Part shown: positions 1 to 10,238 of the stretch, one piece after another
Layout: the number at the start of each line of letters is the position of its first letter
Position numbering within the stretch: position 1 is the stretch's first letter
Origin: Sambucus nigra
Lineage: Eukaryota > Streptophyta > Magnoliopsida > Dipsacales > Adoxaceae
Reading direction: 5' to 3'
Length of the DNA stretch: 64,000 nt
Assembly: GCA_949130495.1 (NCBI GenBank)
Contig: OX422216.1
Coordinates: 367,312,605-367,376,604 of the forward strand
The notes under the pieces: generated by a model
Database searches by the model: none
Seen by the model: only the letters and a program-made list of their open reading frames with translations
What the model was told of the DNA's origin: nothing
Made by a program: the position numbers and the translations under genes

Positions 1-285
1 ACTGTGTTTCGTGGGTGGGACGTTTGGCAAGCAAAATCCAAACAAGGAACCCCCCTGGATACACTACTCCTTGACAGTGTTGATTATCGAGATTCATTAT
101 GCCCTCAATGCACGACGCATATAACCCCAAATTACTTATTTAATGTATATGACAAAACTTCTCTCAACTCCCAATAGTTCACTGCGTTTCGTGCGCGGGA
201 TGTCTCGCAAAGTGAAATCCAAACAAAGAACCCCCTGATACACTACTCCTTGACAATCTTGGTCGTCGAGGTCCATTATGGCCTC
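1..285. repeat. 285-bp direct repeat, copy 1 (two ~105-bp blocks spaced 180 bp)
   Basis: Nearly the same sequence occurs at 5583-5868. Each copy contains two related blocks that start with a GCGTTTCGTGCGTGGGA-like motif 180 bp apart; the second block stops after about 105 bp. The pair is best explained as matching parts of the two LTRs of one minus-strand element. Similarity is lost exactly at 285/5868, where the 5' LTR seems truncated. Confidence 0.75.
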
Positions 286-803
286 GGGACCCCACAATTA
301 TTACGAATGAATATGGGGAGAAATAATCTCTAATCACATAAATAAGATAAAGCTCCAAAACATTTAGGTCTTTAACATTACTCTAATTATAAAGCACAAG
401 CACTCAATCTCAATAAGTTAGTACACCGAACACACTTGGTGTACATATAAATATCCAAAATCCAATCACACATGGATATAAAAAATACTTCACAATGCTA
501 TCATCTTCCAGGAATTACTCACTTTATCCCAAGTAACCATATATCGGATTATTATCACACTGCCATGGTAATAAAACAAATTACAACTTATGGGAAGCGG
601 TCATAATTCCTAACAGGAAAGTTAGAGCGAATCATAACCAAGACATATCACCCCCAAATGAAATCACACAAATAGTAATGGACGACTATGACCTGGGTAC
701 TATACGCACCACGCTCCTCAAGCCAGGGGCCTCACCCACATCGCGCAACTTCCTATGATAGCATTGGAGGGTATGCTCACACAACAAATATACATATCAT
801 TCA

Positions 804-806
<3 letters not shown>

Positions 807-898
<92 letters not shown>
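807..898. repeat. (TA)n microsatellite
   Basis: About 45 uninterrupted TA dinucleotides inside the LTR. Long alternating Tyr-Ile translations across it are an artefact. Confidence 0.97.
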
Positions 899-899
<1 letters not shown>

Positions 900-1574
900 T
901 ATCACATGTTTCAAATGAAAACCATCACATGAGGTCTTTATATCAATCCATATAGATATACATAATCTTTTATGCTCGTATGTATGAAAGAAGTAATTTC
1001 ATTTATAAGTATATTAGTCTCGGTACACTAACACTTGCTAACTCGCATACTTTCCCATCTTATATACACGATACGATCCCTCACTTGAAGTTCATACATC
1101 ACTTCTATTAGTATGATTAATATCCCAATTCAACCAACATTAAGGACACTCTCTCTATCTGTATGCACCTCGATCAACAATAATTAATCCTCAATTATTA
1201 ACCTTGACGCTAAGAGGATTTCCCACTAATAGGTGCGATAACTTAAATTCGCATCAATAAGACCCCAACATTTACATCCAATCATCTATTAATTCTGATC
1301 TCACTTCCTTAATGAGAAAGGCACTACAACCTCAATTACATTATTAAATAGACCCCAACCATCTCCTTGCCTTTCTAAAGTCATCAATCCCCGGATATAA
1401 TCACTTAGCCCTCTATGATACAACAACGAAGAAGGTCCATAAATATAAACCCAAAAGAAAGGGGATGAACTTGAACCAAAAATAGAGGCCTGATCGATCG
1501 GCCCCCTGTCCGCGACCAATTGCGGTTTTCAAGTATGCCTAAAACCTAAGACAGTGGGCTTTTCCCTTGATGCG

Positions 1575-1606
1575 CGATCGACCGGCCCCCTGGCCGCGGT
1601 CGATCG
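1575..1606. other. GC-rich perfect hairpin in the LTR
   Basis: CGATCGACCG at 1575-1584 pairs perfectly with CGGTCGATCG at 1597-1606 around a 12-base loop. A degenerate relative lies just upstream (about 1490-1515). Related GTCGATCGATC palindromes sit in the chromovirus LTRs at 18373-18408 and about 28835-28852. Confidence 0.7.
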
Positions 1607-2358
1607 GCCTTACCAGTTACCTCGGTCAAACTCCATTTTTGGATAATTCCAACTATCTAAGAACTCCAAAATTCCTACTTCCAACCACAATTCTTCAACC
1701 TAATCATATTACTAACATTAGTATACATCAAATAACTCAGCCCAACAAATTTACAAACTCAAATTCATCATATACACTCCAAATGTAAGATTTAACCCAA
1801 AATCTAGGTTTTAACAATTTTTCCCAAAATCCACAATTTTAACCACAAATCATAAAATAAATGATGCACAAGAATTATTTAGCAAGTTTAATCACTTGCC
1901 TTAAAGTGGTAGAGTCTGAATCTTCCTCAAAATCGCGCAATAGCCGGAATCCCCATGCTTTTATTTTCTTTCTCTTCTTCCTTTCCTCTTCTCTCTTTCT
2001 CTCTAGGGCTTTCTCTTAATCTCTCAAATGAGATTTCTATCTCCTATAGGCTTAATAAGACTTATCTCCAAATTACACAACTTTAAATGATAATACACAC
2101 TTTAAATGACTCAGTTACTCCAATTCGAGTCAAACGAACTTAAAATATTCCGGAACCCAAATTAGGTCCAAGTACAGTCATTTAGACTTTCTCGACCCTT
2201 TCGAAATCAACCGCGCACTCAGAATCCTCATTCGAAATACTTTTTAAGATCCTCAAATTTTGACCTCAAATGCCAGTTTAATTATTCTCCAATTAAAATA
2301 ATATTCATTTCTCCCAAAAATAATTAAATTATTGTCCCAAAAATCACGGTGTATTACA

Positions 2359-2373
2359 AACTTCCCCACTTAC
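2359..2373 (-). other. polypurine tract next to 3' LTR
   Basis: On the minus strand a GTAAGTGGGGAAGTT tract lies directly before the LTR start TGTAATAC. Such tracts prime plus-strand DNA synthesis in LTR retrotransposons. Confidence 0.6.
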
Positions 2374-2689
2374 AAGAATTTCTCCCTCTAAATTAACCTA
2401 AGACTAGGACCCTAAATCTCAATTAGTTCCTATGACACCAATCATCATGATCACTATACCTGTTTCTCCCACTTATCACGGCTAATCATTTTAATTTATA
2501 AAACCAAATCTGCCAACTAGGGCGCCCATAGACCCTGTACTCGAGCTCCACTCGTATAAACATAACCCGGCTTCACTTAGCCTCTAATCTTACAACAACT
2601 CAAAATAAATTAATCCATATTAACATAATAATTATATAAAGATTTTGAAAGGTCCAAAGATTTAACTCTTCTCAATTCCTGACGTTCGC

Positions 2690-2760
2690 TACTTTCAAGC
2701 GGGGGAGGTCTCGCAAGCGAAATCCAAACAAGGAACCCTCCCAATACACTACTATGTACC
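2690..2760. repeat. third copy of the ~105-bp block
   Basis: The stretch with GGTCTCGCAAGCGAAATCC and CAAGGAACCCTCC closely matches the blocks at 1-285 and 5583-5868, but lies in the internal region between the LTR and the gag remnant. Relative to its element it has the same orientation as the copy at about 25705-25785. Confidence 0.7.
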
Positions 2761-3449
2761 TCTTTCGGGGATTGAGATTAGTTAGATTAGGACTAAAGTT
2801 TAAGAAAAATATTTTTAAAATAATTTTGATATTGCCCAAAGGCCTATAAGAATTTTAGTTTGAAAACAGTTTATGTCTTTCGATATCCAAATCAAATACC
2901 TTATGCCCAAGACATAAGGCGCCAACAAATGCACTATTCTTACCAAGGTATAGTTCTCAAAACTAGCATGCCCATGAGCTAAAATCCATTGCTCAACAAT
3001 AAGCCGCTCAACTCTGAATCTTTTCAATAACAATAATTCTTTACATCTTAAAAAAACACTACCTTACACTAGGCTCTTCCAAAACTGGAACATTACAAAT
3101 ACATAAATCTAGAAAAACTATAAAACAATAGCTTTACCATTATTACTCAACACGTTTCAATGATTCCTACGATCAAAACAAAGTCATAGCTCTCTGCTAG
3201 CACATCACCAAACAATCTATTCACCCGAAAGATATCATCTAACAGCCTCACTTGCTCACTCCTCCCTTTCGGGTTATTCCATATATAATCGACTATAACA
3301 TCTAACCACTCATCAAAATCTTACATGTGATACTCCCAATGCCCATCAAAGCATAATCCTAACCCCAAAGGAAAATAATTTACATCATACCTCTCTAGTC
3401 TGAATGTATCTCTTCATCGATGGGTTCCCACTCAAAGTCCCCCGGCCTA

Positions 3450-4442
3450 AAATGGCCTATGATCTTTTTAGGGAATTCAGATCCAAAACCTCCTCAAAAA
3501 GCGTCTCTCTACCTATTTTAGGACAATATCTCTTCCTATGACCTATCTCTTTACAAAAGAAACATATACCAGCAAATCCTATATGCCCATCCTGAGGAGC
3601 AAGACGCTATTGCGACCCTCGATAATCCTGTTTAAACCATTTTGCTTCACTGGCCTTCTTTTCTACAGGCTTACTTGTTTAACCTGAGTCTCTAAAGTTC
3701 TTACCCCCTTGTGAACGAAGATAATATCCATGACACTATAATAGGTCCGCATTCACTACCTCGGCAAAAGTCACTAACATTGGGTTCCCTAACAAATGCT
3801 ATTGAATTCGCCAATCTAAACCTCCCACGAACTTCGCTATTTACTTCTCCTCTGTATTTACCTCATCGGGAACTAAATTTGCCAATCGAGTAAATTATTC
3901 TTCGTACTCGGACACTGTTCGATCATCCTGAAATACATCCAACAACTTCTTCCTCATTTCATTCCGGATCGCAGAAGGAAAATACTTTCGGTCAAAGATT
4001 TACTAAAAAAATACTATGGGCATCCCATCTCTCTGCTCCGCTGTGGTGACTGATCCCAAAAATGGAGAGATACTCCCATTAACTTAACGGTGGAGAGAAA
4101 TTACTTCTGCACCTCACTGCATTCAACCATTCAAAGGTGACTTTGCATACTCTTCTTCCAACGACTTGCAACCATCGCATCGGCTCCCCCCGAAAATTCT
4201 GGAGGATGTCCCTTCCTAAAATCTTCCCTTACTCTTTCCCAAGTAGATAGCCCACCCAATTATGGGTGGGCTAGGTCTTCTTGAACTGCAGGTTGATGTG
4301 CCATTGCAGAAATGGCAGCAGTTACAGCTTGTGCCACAATATTGGCAACTTCGGTTGTGGTCATAGTCCCTTGAGGCATTTGGGGTTCCATATTCTCAAC
4401 CCCACTGTTTGCCCTGCCTCAACGACCTCTCTTCTGTGGCAT
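3450..4442 (-). pseudogene. degenerate Ty3 chromovirus-like gag
   Basis: Reading the minus strand from an ATG at 4442 gives a short basic start (MPQKRGR), a stop, then a Met/Gln/Ala-rich N-terminus. A retrotransposon-gag-like stretch follows with PPEFSGGADAMVASRWKK-type sequence (about 4205-4120). Further on is a zinc knuckle CFFCKEIGHRKRYC at 3523-3564, which keeps all CCHC ligands. The family packages element RNA in virus-like particles. Many stops and frameshifts break the frame, and no protease, reverse transcriptase or integrase could be recognised between the gag and the 3' LTR, so pol appears deleted. It lies just inside the primer site at 4607-4620. Gag identity is firm from the knuckle and layout; the lineage is inferred. 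Confidence 0.65.
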
Positions 4443-4606
4443 CTGAAACAAGAACAAGTGTATCAGAACACCTTTCAAGTGTTTTATCATCGCAAAAGAA
4501 AATGTAGACGTGTGAACATTATAGTCCTAATAATAGGGCTCTACATCAAGTACGCTTACGGAAGAATGCAGAAAACCCACACAAATCCTAAAGACGATAT
4601 AACCTG

Positions 4607-4620
4607 ATGATTTGATACCA
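4607..4620 (-). other. primer-binding site (initiator tRNA-Met type)
   Basis: On the minus strand the LTR end GGGGTGTCACA is followed two bases later by TGGTATCA, the first eight bases of the common plant tRNA-iMet primer site; the remainder has decayed. Confidence 0.6.
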
Positions 4621-4622
4621 CA

Positions 4623-5868
4623 TGTGACACCCCACTTTAAATAATAACGGGTGACAAACCCTATACTAAAATAAATTAGGAATCTCAAGTGGATCATTCT
4701 TAGCATCTACTGACGATATAAGAAAAACATAGCTAACTACCCAATACTACAAAAAGAGGGTGCCAAATTTTTTTAAATCATACCATGCCATAACCAGCAA
4801 ACAATATAATAATTACAGAACATAATAATGAACACACACATGTTGTGAAAAAAAGAGAATAGTTCTATAGAACACAAAAAATACACAAAAGGAAATACCC
4901 GAATATGCTATCGAGTCACAAACAAAACAACAACAGCGAAAAGAAATATGAATAAAATGCTACAACTACAACTCTTGGGTGTAAACACGATATACAACTG
5001 AATCATAATATAAATATACAAAAGATAGGAAGCGGCTATTTTAAAATCCCGCAACAGTCCGCAACTGCCACATCTTCCAAGGACACACTAGATATATAAC
5101 ATCAATGGCGTCCTTGCGGAGGAACACCTAAAATAATACAATATATACATCAAGAAGAAAATATAAATGGGTCAGGGCCTGAGGTGTGAAAACATTTTAG
5201 AAATTGTATTAAAATGCATAATAATTATAAATGCAGTATAGCATGATTAAAGTGGAGTCACACTCTCTAGAAAATACAACTCAACTCTCAACTAAAGAGA
5301 GCACCTAAACGTATGCACATGATCCTCAAAATAACATTCCAACACAATCTAAGGGCAATCTAATCCAACCTACGCCAAATCCATACTTGCATAAATCTCA
5401 ATCTAAAATATAACCATCAACTTCCGATTCTCCCTTAAACCCAATTGCGTCTAACTTATCTTAAGTTGTAAATATACATATACATATACTCTTACTAGAA
5501 TTATCGGATTCTAGTTATTGACATACATGAGTTATTAGCATCTAAATGGTAAGGACTAAACTTCTCCCAATTCTCAACACTGCACTGCGTTTCGTGCGTG
5601 GGACGTCTCGCAAGCGAAATCCAAACAGGGAACCCCCTGATACACTACTCCTTGACAGTGTTGATTATCGAGATTCCTTATGCCCTCAATGCACGACACC
5701 TATAACCACAAATTATTTATTTAATGTAGAGGACTAAAATTCTCTCAACTTCCAAAAGTGCTATGCGTTTCGTGTGTGGGATGTCTCGCAAAGCAAAATC
5801 CAAACAAGGAACCCCCCGATACACTACTCCTTGACAATATTAGTCGTCGAGGTCCATTATTCCCTCAG
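4623..5868 (-). mobile_element. 5' LTR of the minus-strand Ty3 element, truncated
   Basis: On the plus strand it opens with TGTGACACCCC, the complement of a CA-ended LTR, beside the primer site. It shares the 285-bp block (5583-5868) with the other LTR (1-285). Its first 600 bases resemble the LTR fragment beginning at 62915, for example around the shared GGGTCAG motif near 5170 and 63436. Beyond 5868 the similarity to the 3' LTR ends, so the outer part is missing. Confidence 0.6.
5583..5868. repeat. 285-bp direct repeat, copy 2
   Basis: Matches 1-285 along its whole length with scattered substitutions and keeps the internal 180-bp spacing between the two blocks. From 5869 to about 6019 nothing could be identified. 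Confidence 0.75.
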
Positions 5869-6019
5869 GAGGTTCGAGTGATGGTTTGGGTTCGGTTTAG
5901 GTTGATACGGGACTGGGTTTAGGGTATCGAAACTCATAGGGATAGGCTCAAATGGGACTTCAGTCTTTCCAGTCGCTTTGATTTATTTATTTCATGCTTT
6001 CGGCCGTACTTTGTTGAAA

Positions 6020-7087
6020 TTATGTTGATTTAGCACACTTATTGTTTAGAAGGGTACCAGACTTAATTAATTTCCCAGCCAAGCTAGGGACCATGGATAC
6101 AAAGGAGCCACTAGCAGATGGAAAAATACCGACCAAGCTTTGTTGGTTGGTTTCAATAATTTTTTCAATATGCTCATCTCCTTTGTTAGTTGGGGGCTTC
6201 TTACCAGCATCATTCTTCTTTGTGGCACCACTATCCACATGATTATCGGTCCCAATAGTAGCATCAACGAAGAGATTGGGAAACCTCTTATTTCCCATAC
6301 TCACAAAGAGAGGAATCTTGGAGTTAAGGGACTTATAGGTTCCAACTTCAGTAATACCTACAGAAGCACTGGTCGAGGAAGTAGAGATAGGAACTCTCTC
6401 CAAGTCAACGACCATAATGGTAACGACTATGGTTGGATGAGTTATAAAATAAGTAATTGAACTGCTATATTCCAACAATACAAAAGCAGACCGGGGATGG
6501 TTTTTTATAACTATGTAATTGAGATCCCAAATAAACTTCAACTCTTCAAGATTAAAATAAGATGGTTTGGGGAAATTTCTCTTATGATCTTTCGCAACAA
6601 ATAAATAAGAAGAAAACATTAGTGTATATCAAAAGAGTAATTAGAAAAGAAGTGCACAAGCTAAAATTAGAGCCTATCCCATTCCCTAATTGAGGGCACC
6701 GGGGACCTTGATAGATTACTCCACCATTAAGTGGGGCATGTTGCTAGTATTTAACTATTAGAGAATAACTCCAATAGTCCTTATAAGAATCAGGAAGGTT
6801 CAACCCTAAAGCTTGATTAACTTCCCTACTTTTCAAATAATATGTATTTCCCCTACAATTGCCAATTTGTAACAAAACATAATCTTTGGAATCCCAATAT
6901 GGGTCCCACATATTTCATTCGTCTTATTGATGCCATTAATAATTTTCCAAGTGTTTGGATCCACTCTCGCAAGTACAACAACAAAATACTGAAAAAAATG
7001 AAGAAGAAAGGGGTTTGGAGGAAATGAAAAACCACATTCAAATATAAACAGAGTGGGAATCCAATGACCCTCATCTAGTGAATACAC
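6020..7087 (-). pseudogene. decayed extra ORF of Tat-type gypsy element ('putative gypsy type transposon' family)
   Basis: The minus-strand segment 7087-6833 reads HWIPTLFIFECGFSFPPNPF and then a PN-WKIINGI-like stretch ending in a GIPKIMFCY motif. This layout matches the plant domain catalogued as 'putative gypsy type transposon' (Transposase_28, judged from memory). After a gap that looks like an intron (about 6720-6610), a 199-residue frame (6619-6020) continues with HPRSAFVLLEY and a polar, Ser/Thr/Lys-rich tail. The same order of motifs, with the gap in the same place, is found on the plus strand at 15240-16061. Function of these extra ORFs is unknown. A Tat-type LTR on the plus strand follows at 7530, so this frame is probably antisense to its own element. 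Stops and a missing N-terminus mark it as dead. Confidence 0.6.
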
Positions 7088-7529
7088 GTCTAACGGAACT
7101 TGTGGAACTTTTAAATTAACCTAAGAGGGGATTTTATAACCAACCCTAAACTCCTCTAGAGAATCAGTATCAACAATCTAAACAATGATTCAATAAGAAG
7201 AAAATTAAGAAAAGGAAAGTATTCTTAAAGAGGATTAAGGATTTAGCAAAACTAAAAGAAAGGAATAATGATTGTACAAGAGCTCAAGGATAGCAACAAC
7301 ACTCAAATAATTTGGATTAAGGAAAAATTAAGAAATCTATCGCCTTTTATAAGTTACCTCGAAAAACAGCGAACGTAATGATTAAAGAGGACGATGATAG
7401 ATATTACGACAGCGATACAATGAACGAAAAAAAGACCTATTTACCTTGAGGCAGCTCACTATAATTTAAGTTATTTGCAAAACTACCATCAACAGCAAAT
7501 TCCATTAACATTAGGAAAATTTCTGCAAG
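7088..7529. other. A-rich spacer between antisense ORF remnant and LTR
   Basis: No reading frame or RNA was recognised. It may include the decayed N-terminus and promoter of the antisense frame. It ends where the LTR begins with TGTGGGAGGTCGG. Confidence 0.4.
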
Positions 7530-8136
7530 TGTGGGAGGTCGGAAGCCGACCAAATATTATGAGCATAGCTTGAGCTACACCCTGGAACAAATGCTCTATT
7601 CTTTCAAGCAAGCATCAAGCATGGAACATTGGGGGCTTATGTTGATACAAAAAAATACCTACATATGTGGACCAATCACAGATGAGCATATGTCCTCTAA
7701 TGTGGCATTAATATTAGTTAGCAAATAATAGAGTCGACCAACTCAGAAGCACCGACTAAGTCAAAGAATGTCGACTAACTCCAGGAAGGCCGACCAACAC
7801 TAAGAAGGCCGACTAATATGATCAACGAAGCACCAACAGCCAGAAAAAATATGAACTTTATGTATCGATGTAAATGCCTAATGTATAAAGGCATTCTATC
7901 CTTTAAATATTCCACCTCTTGGTCTCCCTACTTGGATATAAATGCATTATAAACCCTCCATCAAGGGAACGCTACATTGTATGCTTAAGACACTCAAAGC
8001 ATACAAACTAATAACAAAGTACATTGGATTTGGGCTTTTTCCAGAGCCGAACAACTTTAAAAATCTCGTGTCTCATTTTCTTATATACTTTATTTATGAT
8101 TAAAGAATTAGATCTATTCTAGTTTTTTACATCAAC
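7530..8136 (+). mobile_element. LTR of a Tat-lineage Ty3/gypsy element
   Basis: It starts TGTGGGAGGTCGGAAGCCGACC. It then has a TGGGGGCTTATGTTGATA stretch (about 7628-7646), repeated CGACCAAC/CGACTAA motifs (7735-7820), a TATA-like region near 7930-7950 and a terminal part with GAGCCGAACAAC and CTCGTGTCTCATTTTC. These are typical of Tat-type LTRs in plants. The exact 3' end (near ACATCA, about 8132) is uncertain and no target duplication was found. It could be the 3' LTR of a plus-strand element whose antisense ORF is 6020-7087. Confidence 0.55.
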
Positions 8137-8672
8137 GTGCACATAAACACGCATTTCACAGAGTTTAACAAGATAACATTAACACATGCCTATGAGCGAC
8201 CGAAAGGGCGGGATAGGTTCCTAACGCCTTCCCATTTTGTAACTTAGTCCCCGAGCTTTGAACTACTTGGTTTTGCAATAATCAATAGTGTCCTTAATGT
8301 CGTTCTCTCGAAAAAAAAACATTTATTTTGCCTATTTGTGCAAAATTGGATGGCGACTCTATCTCTACACATTATACGATATTAACAACGACCAGGTTCC
8401 CTGAAAAAGGGAACAATCCCGCAAATGCTGAAGGGAATCCCCCAAAAATAAGATTGGGGGCAGCCCTCGGGATGGCCTCACTCGTAACTCTGTTGGGACG
8501 TGTTTAAGAGGAATCGACTATATTTATGCATGTGTGTTATTTTTCTGCATGTGTGCATATCTACTTACCTGTATGTTCCCTTTACTCCTATATATTTTTG
8601 TATACTTCTATCGTATCCTTATATATATATGATGCTCCCTTCTCATGTATATATCTCTTTTCACTCACTTAT
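8137..8672. other. unassigned repeat-like DNA
   Basis: Contains a GAGCGACCGAAAGGGCGGG stretch near 8193 and a GGGATTGGGGG-like purine run near 8450, giving the impression of retroelement leader sequence. I could not assign it; no gene was seen. Confidence 0.3.
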
Positions 8673-8685
8673 ACACTTCACACAC
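8673..8685. repeat. left target-site duplication of the LINE
   Basis: ACACTTCACACAC here and ACACATCACACAC at 12779-12791 differ at one base of 13 and bracket the LINE, its A-run lying next to the right copy. Confidence 0.6.
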
Positions 8686-8797
8686 ATTGTGAGAAAATGG
8701 GGAACTTTCTCTCTCTAGTAAAATCTCTCAAGAAATGTTCTTCCTAATCTAGTCAACCTTAATCCTCATTAGGTTTAGCAAGAAAAGAACATCATCC

Positions 8798-9620
8798 ATG
8801 GATTCTGAACCTAAACCCCCTGATCCCCAACCAAAAGTTTGGTCAAAATCATTTGTCAATGCTCTATCATCTTCATCATGTCCGCCCAAAATTCAACTCA
8901 AGACCCCATCAAAATTTAAAGGTGAACCAATAATTTTATTCTAAAAATAAAATATCAAGAAATGGATGACCCATTTAAACTTTCAATGGTGGGTAAATTC
9001 TCTCATGGACGTCATAGTATAGACATTATAAGGAAATAATTTAAAACTTTTGGTTTAAAGGCAGCACATCACATTGGTCTTCTTGACCATAAACACATTC
9101 CTATAAGACTTTATTTTGAAGAAGATTTCATACGATTATGGATGAAGGATCAATGGTTCATAGGCAAATTCTAAATGAGAATATTTAAATAGTCTCTAGA
9201 ATTTTGACTACACTAAGAAATTTCAATATTCCCTGTTTGGATTTCATTGTCAGGCCTCTCGATTCATTTCTTTGCAAAAGAATCCCTCTATTCAATAGCC
9301 CATGTGGTTGGCAACTTCTAAAACTTGATGTCTCAACTGTCTCTATCAATAGGCCAAGCACTGCAAGGGTATGCATGGAATTGGACTTATTAGCTCAGAA
9401 ACCAGAAAGGGTATGGCTTGGTTGTGAAGAATATAGGTTTTTGCAAGCTGTAGAATATGAAAATGTACCTTCATACTGTGTTAAATGCCATAAAATAGGT
9501 CACAAATAAGACAAATGTCTTATCCATAAAAAAGTTTTGAATCAAGAAATCATTTCCTCTAAGAAAGAGGATCAGACAAAAAATCCAGTCAATTGGCAAT
9601 TAGTGCAGGAAAAATAAGTA
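8798..9620 (+). pseudogene. LINE ORF1 (DUF4283/zinc-knuckle type)
   Basis: An ATG at 8798 opens a Pro-rich N-terminus (MDSEPKPPDPQPKVWSKSF) like plant L1 ORF1 proteins, interrupted by a stop after about 48 codons. Further on, 9204-9509 reads PLDSF-LCKRIPLF, then RVCMELDLLAQKPERVWLG and VEYENVPSYC. The zinc knuckle starts CVKCHKIGH at about 9477, and its last Cys lies just after a TAA stop (9508). ORF1 proteins bind LINE RNA. Frameshifts between the N-terminus and the DUF4283-like part break the gene. Confidence 0.75.
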
Positions 9621-10238
9621 AAAATTGAAAATTTTGACAAAGTTCTTGATAATCAAGAAGATGGGGATGCCATCATGGGAAACATTGATAACATACAAAG
9701 GAAAAATAACATCCAATAAGAACCAGTTCCAAGAAGTTTTCAAAAGGATAGTGAAGACACTATCAGTGAAACAACTCTATCAGAGCCATTGCCAAATACC
9801 AGTCACAACAGCTTCAATGGAAAAATTGGAATTCCAAAAGAAGTTTTGCAATCACACATTGACAAAATCAAAACTGTAGACATAGAGTATGAGGAAACTA
9901 GAAATATAGATTTTCTAGACCTCTCCCATGAATCTACAATATTGCCTATAAAGGGTAGGTAATCATATTATTATAGTCTATCCCACTCAAACAATGAATG
10001 AAAAATAATAGAAGTAATTCCTTTTATAGAGGAATTAAAAATCTTCTCTAAAAGTTAGTGTGTTAGACTAGAAAAATCAAAAAAGAAAAAGGAAGATCTT
10101 CTGAAAGAATAAAAACAAATCAAAAGTCCTCCTATCACTAAAGAAGACTTAAAAATGACATGATTACAGATCCAATGTTCAAGAGAGTGACTGGAACCAA
10201 TGTCAAGAAGAAAAATAGAGCATCCTTTCCAAGGTACA

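Larger units (their letters stand above)
1..2358 (-). mobile_element. 3' LTR of a minus-strand Ty3/gypsy chromovirus-like element (left edge outside window)
   Basis: Read on the minus strand, this LTR begins with TGTAATACACCG at 2358, directly after a purine-rich tract (2359-2373). That is the usual 3' LTR boundary. It contains a CT-rich leader-like stretch (about 1960-2020), a strong hairpin (1575-1606), a TA microsatellite (807-898) and a 285-bp block at 1-285 that recurs at 5583-5868 in the matching 5' LTR. Comparing the two positions suggests an LTR of roughly 3.3 kb whose end lies upstream of base 1. No host gene was seen. Lineage is judged from the TGTAATAC terminus and the adjoining gag remnant; it is sure to be an LTR, less sure to be a chromovirus. 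Confidence 0.65.

Noticed and set aside
1..285. Centromeric satellite (180-bp period)
   Set aside because: Only about 1.6 units per copy, and both copies fit inside LTRs of one element; no long tandem array in the window.
688..955. Open frames with alternating Tyr-Ile
   Set aside because: They are translations of the (TA)n microsatellite at 807-898.
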